Of a stretch of DNA of 64,000 nt, positions 45,774-55,376 are shown piece by piece (the first letter of the stretch is position 1; each line of letters starts with the position of its first letter). The notes under the pieces are model-generated. The model did not search any database. It worked only from the letters and a program-made list of their open reading frames with translations, and was not told where the DNA came from. The stretch covers positions 248,001-312,000 of the forward strand of contig JAGTXK010000141.1 in the NCBI GenBank assembly GCA_019096195.1, in the 5' to 3' direction. A program made the position numbers and the translations under genes. The stretch is from Boletus sp. NGJ (taxonomy: Eukaryota > Basidiomycota > Agaricomycetes > Boletales > Boletaceae).

Positions 45774-46258
45774 TTAAATGCACTTGGACATCCATACAGA
45801 GATGACTGTGATGCACGCGTGCACAACAGGGTTGATGTCATATCGTTGGAAGATCTTCGTGTTCCTGACCCACCAATCTTCCATAACGTCTCTAGCTCCA
45901 GATTCGTGACTACGACCGCGAGGGGTACCTGGCACCCACACAGAACCTCGAAAAACAGACGATAGTTTCGCTATATCGTGGCGGTAAGCCTCCCACCTCT
46001 GATACAAAAGATGAGGAGATCCACGCCGCCAGCATTGTGCAGGGACATAATGAGCTGGTGAGCCTTCTCGATGGCGCTCAAGAACGAGCTGACGCTCATT
46101 TCTGGCTCTTCGAGCCCGACTGTGTCAAAGATGTGGCTGAGTGCCACCTCTTTCGAAAGACTAAACCGGTCAGCACCGGGGAAAGCATCTACGTGAAACC
46201 TCCGACCTAACCTACGAGACCCGGATCCGGGCAGCATTGCAAACAAGCTCTGATGCAT
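45774..46258 (-). pseudogene. P-loop GTPase copy, inverted and truncated
   Basis: The minus strand reads FSLSKEVALSHIFDTVGLEE, SAIEKAHQLIMSLHNAGGVD, LLIFCIRGGRLTAT, then in another frame DVMEDWWVRNTKIFQRYDIN. This matches the middle of the intact GTPase at 48154. The P-loop (G1) part is missing and the frame changes at least once. It forms an inverted repeat with the plus-strand copy at 46740-47130. Confidence 0.75.
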
Positions 46259-46599
46259 CTCCGAGTCAGATTGTATTATCTTCTAATATGGATAAGCAGT
46301 CTCACTAGAGTGTAAATGCTGGCATTCATCCTTGCTGTCCAACACATGGCTTGTTGAACGTCCGAAAACGGCGGCGGAGCGCGTCAGCGCTCGTTCCAAG
46401 GCGAAGGTTGTTTTAGATTACTCAGATCTCTGCCACTCCGCATGTTTGCAGGAATCCAGAGATCATCCCAGCATCAAGTTCGCGATCAAAGCGCAAGGCA
46501 AACATTCAAGGCAGTACGTCCTAATGATGCCATTCCACGCACGATGGTGCATGATCTGGTGAGTCTGTCAGCGGAATGGCAGGTAGTATTACCAACCAC

Positions 46600-47160
46600 T
46601 GTCTTCTCTGCCAGCATTCGTCAGCCGCAGACCCAAGAATGTCATCATTTTCGGAGAAACTGGCGTCGGGAAGAGCTCTGTGATAAACCTGATAGCCGGA
46701 GACAAGGTCGCAGATACTTCCCCGGACATAGAGGGCTGCACACTTGAAGCGACCGACTACTGGTTTAGTCTTTCGAAAGAGGTGGCACTCAGCCACATCT
46801 TTGACACAGTCGGGCTCGAAGAACCAGAAACGAGCGTCAGCTCGTTCATGGGCGCCATCGAGAAAAGGCTCACCAACTCATCAAGTCGCTGTACACCAGT
46901 GGTGGCATCGACCTCCTCTTTGTATCAGAGGTGGCAGACTGACCATCGCCGCGCAGCGAACCTATCGCCTATTTTCGAGATTCTGTGTGGGAGTCAGGTG
47001 CCCCTCGCAATCGTCATCACGAATTTGGAACAGGAGAACGTCATGGAGGACTGGTGGGTCAAAAACGAAAGACTCTGAATAATATGGCATTCGCCCTGTC
47101 GCGCACGCTTGCATCACAGCCACACCAGCTCATGGCATAACGTTATACGCACAGAAAAGG
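46600..47160 (+). pseudogene. P-loop GTPase copy, broken
   Basis: The fragment keeps the P-loop VIIFGETGVGKSSVINLIAG and FSLSKEVALSHIFDTVGLEE. After AIEK the frame is lost (the TNSSSRCTPVVAST reading). It returns as LCGSQVPLAIVITNLEQENV and DVMEDWWVKNERL-like sequence, where a stop cuts it off. It is related to the intact copy at 48154 and, in inverted orientation, to 45774-46258. Confidence 0.75.
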
Positions 47161-47184
47161 ATAATTGACTCGGCGCTGGCCCGG

Positions 47185-47527
47185 ATCTGAAAGGTGGTAT
47201 GTAACGTTATCACTAGACGACTCTACCGCAGGCCTTCGAGAATAATGATTGGAGGACATCTACAATCTGGGACCGGGTTTAGCGAGCACCTTTTAGGTGA
47301 CCGTATTCAGCATAGTTCAGGTCCATGCTGTAAATTTCCTTTTTTTACCAGCCGTCCTCCAATCATAATTCTCGAAGGCCTGCGGTAGAGTCGTCTAGTG
47401 ATAACGTTACATACCATCTTTCAGATGGAAGGCTGGTCAAAAAAAGGAAATTTACAGCATGGACCTGAGCTATGCTGAATACGGTCACCTAAAAGGTGCT
47501 CGCTAAACCCGGTCCCAGATTGTAGAT
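47185..47527. repeat. Two interlocked inverted repeats (X-Y-X'-Y')
   Basis: Block X (47185-47257, about 73 bases) returns reverse-complemented as X' at 47354-47426. Block Y (47258-47353, about 96 bases) returns reverse-complemented as Y' at about 47431-47527. The order is X, Y, X', Y', so the two inverted repeats overlap rather than nest; a simple palindrome would read X, Y, Y', X'. The arms are nearly identical (about one mismatch per 30 bases). No frame of note lies inside. It sits just after a broken GTPase copy. Confidence 0.85.
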
Positions 47528-48153
47528 CAGTGGCATAGCGCCTGTTTACGCAAGTGGTTCCTCGATTGTATCTCAGGGAACATAGCTCGCACCCCTCACC
47601 TAGTTTTTGATTGATGGTTTCGTTCACACAGTTTATTTATTCACCCCAACGTGACTTTAGCTACTGTTGTCTCACCAACCTTGCATTGTTTCGTACAAAC
47701 GTATCTGGCCTCGCTAATAGGCTGTCATGGATCTCCCAGCACACTCAGCCTGGCACTAAAACATTAGGATAATTCACTCTATTATTTTGTGTACGTATTA
47801 CAAGTTCCTTGGCGATCGCTCGGTGGCCAGTGGTAGGGAGAAAGGAAGGGTTGGAGATAGTATATGTACAAATAAATCATATGCTGTGCTAGTGGCATGG
47901 GTGCGGTGCGACACGAGGTGGCAGCGTGGCTCTAAGCGCTGTCCGGTTCCTAGGGCTTTGGTGAGCTGCGAGGGCGGGTGGGAACCAGACCGCCTCGCAG
48001 GTCGACCTAGTACGTCTATTTACTGTAAGTATCGTGAGAGTGCATGAGTTCCCTATAATAAAATGGGTGGCCTCACGCCGCACGCGTTTTTGTTACCCCT
48101 GGCATCCCTTGATTCAAACAAACCCGCCCCTTCTCCCTCCTTCGACCACTGAC
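47528..48153. promoter_or_regulatory. Upstream region of the intact GTPase gene
   Basis: This non-coding stretch presumably holds the promoter and leader. It contains a pyrimidine-rich run just before the start (about 48123-48147), common before strong fungal start codons. No other feature is seen. Confidence 0.35.
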
Positions 48154-49311
48154 ATGGGTCAGTCACCAAGTGCACCTACTAAATCGATTCCATCTAAGAG
48201 ATGTGACGGCCAGTCACCCAGAAATACGACTGGTACCGGTCAGGCCTCTACCCGTGCCAGTGCGCTAGAGGAAGGACCAGCCCCACCATATGAATCTACG
48301 TATAGTGCTACCAACCACCTGGAATGGAATGGTAAGTTGATGAATCCACCTCTTCACCCTCCATCCTACATTCCTAAGAAAGCCTTGAGATTGTGATGTG
48401 CTAGTATGGACCCGTGACGAACAGAAGGAAGTCAGTACCCTGCCTCAAAATCCTTTCATCTTTGGAGGTGCAACACCTGGTAGGTCTATGGAATTTCAGG
48501 TAGAATTACCAATTTGTCATCCTGTTTGTCAGTAGCTAGCACCAGGCCCAAAACTGTGGTCATTTTTGGTGAAACTGGCGTTGGCAAGAGCTCCGTGATC
48601 AACTTGATGGCCGGTGCCGAGGTCGCAGCGACCTCTGCGAACCTGGAAGGTTGTACGATGCATGCAACAGAATACTCCTTTAGCCTTCCTGGAGAGAGAT
48701 CATTCCGTGTCTACGACACTGTCGGGCTCAACGAGCCAGAAATGGGTGTCAACACCTTCTTTGGTGCCATCGAGAAGGCCCACCAGCTCATCACCTCCCT
48801 GCACCATGCTGGTGGCATCGATCTCCTTCTTTTTTGCATCCGAGGCGGGAGAATCACCGCCACAATGCAACGCAACTATCGCTTGTTTTTCGAATTTCTG
48901 TGTGCGAAGAAAGTACCCCTCGCGTTTGTCATTACGCATCTGGAATACGAGGATGTTATGGAGACCTGGTGGGACAAGAACGAAAGGATATTCCAGTCAT
49001 ACGACATGCACTCCGTCGCACACGCGTGTATCACCGCTGTCCCGCCCCGCGTGACAATGTTCGCAGAGAAACGAGCAGAGTCGCAGGGCGCGCTCCGGGA
49101 AATGCTTCACAACTCTTCGAGCGAACCCAATTCTCCGTATGTGAAAGATGCACGGAGCTGGTTTGCTAGCATGATTAGTCAACTTCGGTTGTTTTTGATG
49201 AAGAGCTTGTCTCTCGAGAAAAAGGACCTGTCGAGGAGGCTTCAAACCCGCTGTGAGCTCTCGCGAGACGATGCTAAACAGTTGGCGGATATGCTCATGA
49301 GAGGTAGATAA
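48154..49311 (+). CDS. P-loop GTPase (AIG1/MMR_HSR1-like G domain), putatively N-myristoylated
   Basis: Exon 1 begins MGQSPSAPTKSIPSKR: glycine 2 and a serine at position 6 fit the N-myristoylation pattern, suggesting membrane attachment. A linker over one or two short introns (WTRDEQKEVSTLPQNPF) leads to the G domain: G1 VIFGETGVGKSSVINLMAG, G3-like RVYDTVGLNEPE, then LLLFCIRGGRITATMQRNYR and VPLAFVITHLEYEDV (THLE in place of the usual NKxD or TKxD). The C-terminal helical part (PYVKDARSWFASMISQLRLF; LSRRLQTRCELSRDDAKQLA) ends MLMRGR. Agaricomycetes carry large families of such GTPases; their biology is little known. This is the only apparently whole member of the local group. Confidence 0.82.
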
Positions 49312-49379
49312 GTTAAGCGGGGAGTATCATCGTTTCTGTGTAGTGTACAATTTTATGATTTCTTCTGAACGCATCTGAT

Positions 49380-50250
49380 TTTGACATCACCGTGAACCAG
49401 TATTATTTCGTGCGCATGTTACGGGTGTACCATTAGAAAAAGGAAAAGGAAAAGGGCAGGAAAAGATACTAATACTCTGGCCGCTCGCCCATGATAACTT
49501 AAGCTGCAAGTTTCATCCACTCATCGCCACGTCGAAGAAGTTGCCAACAGTCGCAGAAAGCGCTTCAGAACATGTGGCTGGATACCCTCACCAATTCCAA
49601 GCCTTCATACGTGCAGGACATACGGAGTTGGTTCTCTGCCATCATTCAAATGCTCCGATCGTTTTTGGTGAAGAATGAGTTCCTCAAGAAGAAGGACCTG
49701 ATGAAGAAGCTCGAAAGGCGATGCATGCTTCCCCGTAATGATGCTGAAAGGTTGGCGCACATACTCACTAGGGTGGAATGATTTGACACGGCACCGTTGG
49801 CGCAGCAGGTTTGCGCAGGTGATTCCCTCGGATATTGTTATTCATCCACCCCTCGCCTCGTTTCTAAGTCATGGTTTCATTCATGCCCTTTTATTATTAC
49901 TGTATCTCCAATGTGACCCTAGCTACTACTCTCATAATGTGTAAATGTGTATACATCAACACCGATCTCGACTGCTCGAGAGCTTTTTGTCGTGCATGTT
50001 ACAGCTACTGTATACCAAAGAAAAGAAAGAAAACAATCCGCCCCTAACAACATTGGCGGATATGCTTGCGGGGGGTGACCGGTGATAGTTTGTGTAGAAC
50101 ATATGTTCCTACCTACAAGCATACCTAGTGCGTATTACGATGTAACTCGAACGCATGCGGCCTCGCTATGGGTATCGGTCTCCCAGCATTGAAACATTAT
50201 TTCGTGCACATAGTAGGTATACCAAACAAAAGAAAAACAATCTACCCTAA
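49380..50250. repeat. Degenerate repeats of the GTPase 3' end and trailer
   Basis: Similar trailer blocks recur near 49400-49450 (TTTCGTGCGCATGTTAC, then GTACCATTAGAAAAAGG), 49985-50035 (TCGTGCATGTTACAG, then TATACCAAAGAAAAG) and 50195-50240 (TTTCGTGCACATAG, then TATACCAAACAAAAG). A scrap of coding end (TTGGCGGATATGCT) occurs at 49284 and again near 50054. This indicates repeated tandem duplication of the 3' part. Apart from the fragment at 49500-49781 no gene lies here. Confidence 0.55.
49500..49781 (+). pseudogene. 3' fragment of a GTPase copy
   Basis: The frame 49572-49781 (PSYVQDIRSWFSAIIQMLRS, then KKDLMKKLERRCMLPRNDAE, end HILTRVE) matches the C-terminal helices of the intact GTPase. 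The G domain is absent; the sequence before it is a shifted remnant. It is a truncated duplicate. Confidence 0.75.
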
Positions 50251-50268
50251 CATGCGCCTACATCGACA

Positions 50269-53200
50269 TCACCCTTGAAGCGCACGTACCCCGCCGATCC
50301 GCGCCAAAAACATGTCTTCCTTCAACCTCACCAACTCCTTCCACGTACGCTCCTCCCACGTCGCATCGCTCGCAAAACCTTCGCCCTCGGTGCTCGACGA
50401 CTGCTTCGTGCTCGTGGTGTCCAAAGACATGTAACCATCGCCCTCCGAGGTACGTGGAGGGAGCGGATCTGGACTGACAGTCGCAGACGTACTATTCACC
50501 GCCCCTTCTACATTGTCCTGCGCCGCCTTGGCATCACCGACGGTGATATCCTTGGCGAATCCCGGATCATCCTCCATCGTCGGCGTGGGTGCGGACGCAG
50601 CCTGAGAAACATTTACTTCATTGACGACATCGGCTCCCCCTTCGCCTTCACCTGCGCCATCATTGCTCTTCGTTTCCGCTGAGACTTCTGCCTCGTTTGC
50701 CTTGCGCACATCCGCCTCAGGGATGGAATCGGCAACGGAAGCGGTGGTAACAGGCGACACCCCCTCTTCCTTGCCCCCCGACGTCGGAGGCGGCGGCGGC
50801 ACAGCCCGTCTTGCAGCCGCCCGCCTCGGAAGCGGCGGTGCGCCAGGTCCAGTCGTCGGAACAGGCGATGCTGACCTCGAAGCCAACGGCGACGGTACCG
50901 ACATTTTCCCCCGAATATGCGATGCAGAGGGCGCATGTCCAGCCGACGGGGATGTCGCCCGCGTGATCCCACCGGGTGCTGGTGATCCCACGTGTGAACG
51001 GCTAACGGCAGGACTAGCAGGGCGTGAACTCGGGGGTAGTGGTGCGGGAGAGGAGACACGTGAACGGGGACGTGAACCAGGCGACGTCACCCGCGTGATC
51101 GAGTTCGGCGTGGTCGGCGTCATGGGGAGCGGAATATTGTGTGGGGAAGGTGGTGGCAGGGGGATCTTGGATAGGTGGCACACTCGGTTCAGCAGTTACG
51201 GGATGCGACGTTGTGAACGGCGGGGAAGCTTCGGATGTCGGTGCAGTAAAGGTGATTTCATCGACGGATGTTGAGGAGTCGGATGCGGGGTTGAGGTCTG
51301 CTTTGTCTGGATCATCGTGACCATTCGCGTTGGCAGCAGGTTCCTTGACATCTGAAGCGGTATTTCCGTTCTGCGTACCTGACGGGGGTACAACTGTATC
51401 AGTCACAGCCATATCACGCACGACGTTGCGTTTGGGAAGTGGTGGCGGGTCCTGTGCATTTACTCGGGAAGTGGGTGGCTCGGCATGAGGATGGGGATCG
51501 GGAGCAGAAGGATGGGATGGAGGAGCCGCAGGTAACTTCTTCATGCCGTCCTTTTGTGTTTCTTTGTCCTTCTCCTTAGTATTCTCTCCACTTTCCTTGC
51601 CCCAACTGACAGCTTTCTCTCCCAACGCACTAGCCATCTCCCAGAGCCTCCTTCGTCGTGGCGGAACTGGAGGCTGTTCATAAGCTGAAGGAAAGGCCGT
51701 GCCGCTTGTAGGCTGATTTCCCGTACTCGAGGTAGTTAGCGATGAAGGCTTCTCTTGAGTGTCGCGATTGACAGGGGGTTTGGGGGGTCGGACAACTTCC
51801 TCCTCCCATATCCGCTCCACAATCCCAACCCGCACAAATGCCCACAATGAACACGTACTTCGAAGCCTCGTCAGACAATAATTTGACGTACATAGTGGAT
51901 ACGGCGAATATTGAGTCTGTGCCTGAAGTACGCGGGACGAGGATATGACATTGAGAGGAGGTCGGGAGGAAGTGCTAACAACAGACATGGACACGGAAGA
52001 AGTATGCGCGGGTGTGAGGGCGGGTGGTGGACTAGACGCGGTAGGAGTGGCGAGGCGGAAAATGTATACCTGTCCAGGTGGTTCGCACTCTGCCGACTGT
52101 GGTGCACCAGCGCTGTGGTTTTGCGTAGAACCAAGCGCAAGGGGATATTTGAACCACGAACTCCCATTCGTGCTGTGAGAGCGCGAAACGGGTGACGTGG
52201 ATGGTAATCGTGCGATGAGGGTTCCGCAGAGAGCACAGGACACGGACAAGGTGGACATCGACTGAGGATGTTGGTGCAGCTCCTGGATGAAGCTCGAAAA
52301 GGGCACAGGCTCCACGGCCAGCATCCCGGTGTGGATTGCAGCAAGGACTGAGCGACGAGACAACCAATTCAGGGAAGGCGCGAGGTCGAGCCGTACAGTG
52401 GATTCACTACGCCCAATCAGATGAGCCGAAGAAGAGTGGGTCGAATAACGTACGAATCCTCGGTAAGCAAACGCGCAATGAATGGTTGGCTTAGAAGCAT
52501 CGATATGATAGGAGGAGTCGGTTGTGACAACCTCAGTCCCCTCAGATGTGCGACGAACGCAATGAATTCAACGTAGGGGGTGTGCGTGGTCATGAAACGA
52601 ATCCTAGGAACTTCTCCGGCACGCGAATCATCGCGCTCGACCCACTTCCCCTTACCCATGGTGATCTTTACCTCTTGCGCATCACGTTCAGCCGTCTCTT
52701 TTTCGGCTTGGAGAGACTGCATCTGGATTTGCATGTCCTTGACGGCATCTTCCGCGATTTTGAGGGCTTGCTCCGCATCCTGTACCTTTCGCTCGCTTTT
52801 GGCCTGGTTGAGCCGCGCTTCCGCGACCATGGTGTTCGCCTGATCAAAAAGACTCGCACTGAGATCGTCAAGGTCCTTTTCAATGTCATGACGCGCAATT
52901 TCCGCCTGACCACGCTGAGCGGCCTCCTCTGTCGCGCGTTCCATCAGTCTGTTCAGCTCTGCCGTGACGTGTGCTTTTTCTACGAGCAGACCGGTGTTCA
53001 AAGCGGCCAGATGATGACTGCGTTCGAGTTCGAGGGAGGAAATGGTGACCGAGGCGTTCCGCAACGAAGAAGAGGCATCGTGTAGTTGATCCTCGAGGTC
53101 TGACATTCGATCATAAGAGGCGACGAGTTTGCCGTTGAGTTGTGTGACCTGCGAGAACAAGTCTGTTACTTGGGCGCGCAAAGACGCAATGATCTCTGCT

Positions 53201-53320
53201 TGGGCTGCGGAGGCGTCCTCATCGCTCTCGTCGTCGAGTCCGCTGTCGAGAGGGGTGGTGAGCACGTCCGCGATGTTGACGAATGTCGTACCTGCTTGCA
53301 GTCGTTTCTGGGTCCGTCAT
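50269..53320 (-). CDS. sec2: Sec2-type Rab guanine-nucleotide exchange factor
   Basis: Sec2 activates the Rab Sec4 on secretory vesicles, driving polarised exocytosis. A short first exon MTDPETTAS (start 53320) joins over a 50-base intron to GLDDESDEDASAAQAEIIAS. A long coiled coil follows: LRAQVTDLFSQVTQLNGKLV, SLELERSHHLAALNTGLLVE and LNRLMERATEEAAQRGQAEI, with DLDDLSASLFDQANTMVAEA, the Sec2 signature where the Rab binds. Coiled coil continues to EKETAERDAQEV. The next exons hold FVAHLRGLRLSQPTPP, HLIGRSESTVRLDLAPSLNW and cysteine-containing segments. The C-terminal third (50.3-51.2 kb) is Pro/Ser/Thr-rich and probably disordered, ending WEERTWKELVRLKEDMFLAR and RALQG. Long plus-strand frames here are shadows. 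Confidence 0.87.
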
Positions 53321-53497
53321 TGTTGATGTGATAGAACGAAAAGGCAAAAGTGCTACGGCACCAAAAATAAAGTTTACCTAAGTAACCAGCAACGAAGGCC
53401 CGCTTACGTTCCTAACATCTTGAATCATCCGTCTAGAGATACTTTACAAGAGATTGCTCTAACGAGTACATTCCTTCTCATTTTAATACATCGTACA

Positions 53498-54842
53498 TCA
53501 CGCCCGCTTTATCCAAGCGGCGTGCCGCAATACCAGCCCTCTCACAATTTCCTCCTCGATCTCCTTGTGGGATGCAGATGGCGAGGAGTCGATCTCAATC
53601 CACGTTTCTTCGTACTCAAGACCATCCGGATCAAGCTTCCCGTCAGGCGTGGTCGATCTAGGGGACAACAACACCACACGATGTTTTCGGTGATGCAAGT
53701 CGTTTCCAATGACGACCTGGTGCCCGTATCGCTCGAGCGCCTGACGCGCCTTGGGTATAAGCAATGCTGGGTCGGTTTCAAGCTGATCGTTCGACATGTC
53801 AGCAATCGATAGGATGTCCTACTGCTGTACGTACCTTGAAAGAGATAACAAAACCACCGGGCACCCATTCGGAGACCAGCGGTTTCAGAACTTTGGGCAC
53901 TTGATCCATTTCTATATGTAAACTACCCTTTCCTGATTGGATCTTGTGTTCCGACTGATCATCATAATGCCTACTATTTAGTGACCGTGTAAACGCATGA
54001 ACTATATCGTACTGACCATTTTTTGCCTGGGTAAGAAGAAATCGCTTACGGCGGCGGCGAGGTAATACATGGCCTTTGGTCCCAGCTTTTTCATTTCTTT
54101 GCTTATCGCGCGTAACAGATAGAGGTAATCGTTGACCGTAACAAACGTGAGGGTATGTAGAGTTCCCTCAGCCTGGACAGCCTTGTAGGCCCGCAGAACG
54201 GACAACAAGGCTACGCGTTCAGACGTCTTGACTGTGATGTGTGGTTGGGCTGTGCTTGGCGAAGGGTCATTCGAGTATGGGTACGCGGAATCAATTGTGG
54301 AGGAAGAAGGTAACGCGGCATCTATCTCGAGGAAATCGAGGAAAGGATGAGTTGAATGGGAATAGTTCCGGCTAAATGGCTGAAGACTGAATTGCCGGTG
54401 CATGAAGATGACTGCATATCCTTGTTTTAAAAAGTATTCCGCGGAGGTTGCACCTCGTGTTCCTGGGAGAGGAAAAAACACTTGAGTCCATTTACCGTGT
54501 CAGACTGGCGACACACCTGCACTGAAGTTATCAAGAAATCGGACACTAGAGTCGAATGAGCAATGATCACGTCTTCACTTGAAGCTCGGGCTCACACATT
54601 GAGCTCCAACGGAACGGTTGTACCCCCGCTCTACTCAGGCTGTAAGATCAATGCATGGATCTGACGCAGCAGGATGGGTAATTCACCGTCACGAGGACGA
54701 CTCTCCTTCCTTGCTCTATCTGTCTATTGATGAAGTGGGATACGCCTTGGACATCAGCTTTGAGGGTGCTCGGCTCTGGCTGAGTTGCAAAGTAAGACTC
54801 TGCGGAGAACGTCGTGGCATTGGACTGGGTTGTGTCTGACAT
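53498..54842 (-). CDS. CAB2: Phosphopantothenate-cysteine ligase (coenzyme A synthesis)
   Basis: This enzyme joins 4'-phosphopantothenate to cysteine, the second step from pantothenate to CoA, in the cytosol. The start MSDTTQSNATTFSAESYF leads to RRVVLVT, and after an intron to SGGTTVPLELN, the nucleotide-binding glycine motif of the family. The next exon gives VRFLDNFSAG and, across another intron, TRGATSAEYFLKQGYAVIFM; FLDNFSxGxRG is the hallmark. Later come GPKAMYYLAAAVSDFFLP, with the conserved AAAVSDF, and then KGSLHIEMDQVPKVL. The last exon has ARQALERYGHQVVIGNDLHH and ends VLRHAAWIKRA at 53498. A residue count of about 350 fits the eukaryotic enzyme. All joins are in frame. Confidence 0.92.
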
Positions 54843-55376
54843 TCTTGGAATCAATGCGCACTGCAACTAGGCCACACTTTAAAGATGCAGCACAGCCACC
54901 CGGCATACAACACCCGGCATTCCGCTATGTTAGCATATTGGTCAGGTTTGGACCCTACAGCTTGTTTTCCGTTCTTCCCCAAAACACGCTAGTCTTTGTA
55001 GCACTGCTGTGCACTCCCGTTCAAATTACCTCGGCCGAGTACATTGTTAATTATCACTCTGTACCAATATAATGTATGTGTCACCACAGAAGTCCGCTCG
55101 CTATCAAAGCCAACCCATCTCATATCTCTACCTCAAGCACGCGTAGACGACAAACAAAATGTCCCTCAAGACGTCAATTCAAAAGGTACTGTACGAAAAA
55201 GAAAGCAGAAAAAAGGACAAAAAGAATTCAACTAGTCGTGAAAACAGAAAAAGAAAAACGAGCACGAACGCGTCGGCCACACACAAATCATATTACTGTA
55301 CCAATGAGAAAGTCATACACACACAAAAATTTGCCAAGTTGGAAGAATCACGATGGCATGGGTATAAAAAGGAGAA
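54843..55376. other. Intergenic stretch
   Basis: This stretch lies upstream of the ligase gene and downstream of the Skt5-like gene. Overlapping Lys-rich plus frames (55076-55384 and 55159-55461) come from A-rich sequence and are not called. Confidence 0.4.

Noticed and set aside
50621-51274. 217-codon plus-strand frame
   Set aside because: It is an antisense shadow of the Pro/Ser-rich tail of sec2.
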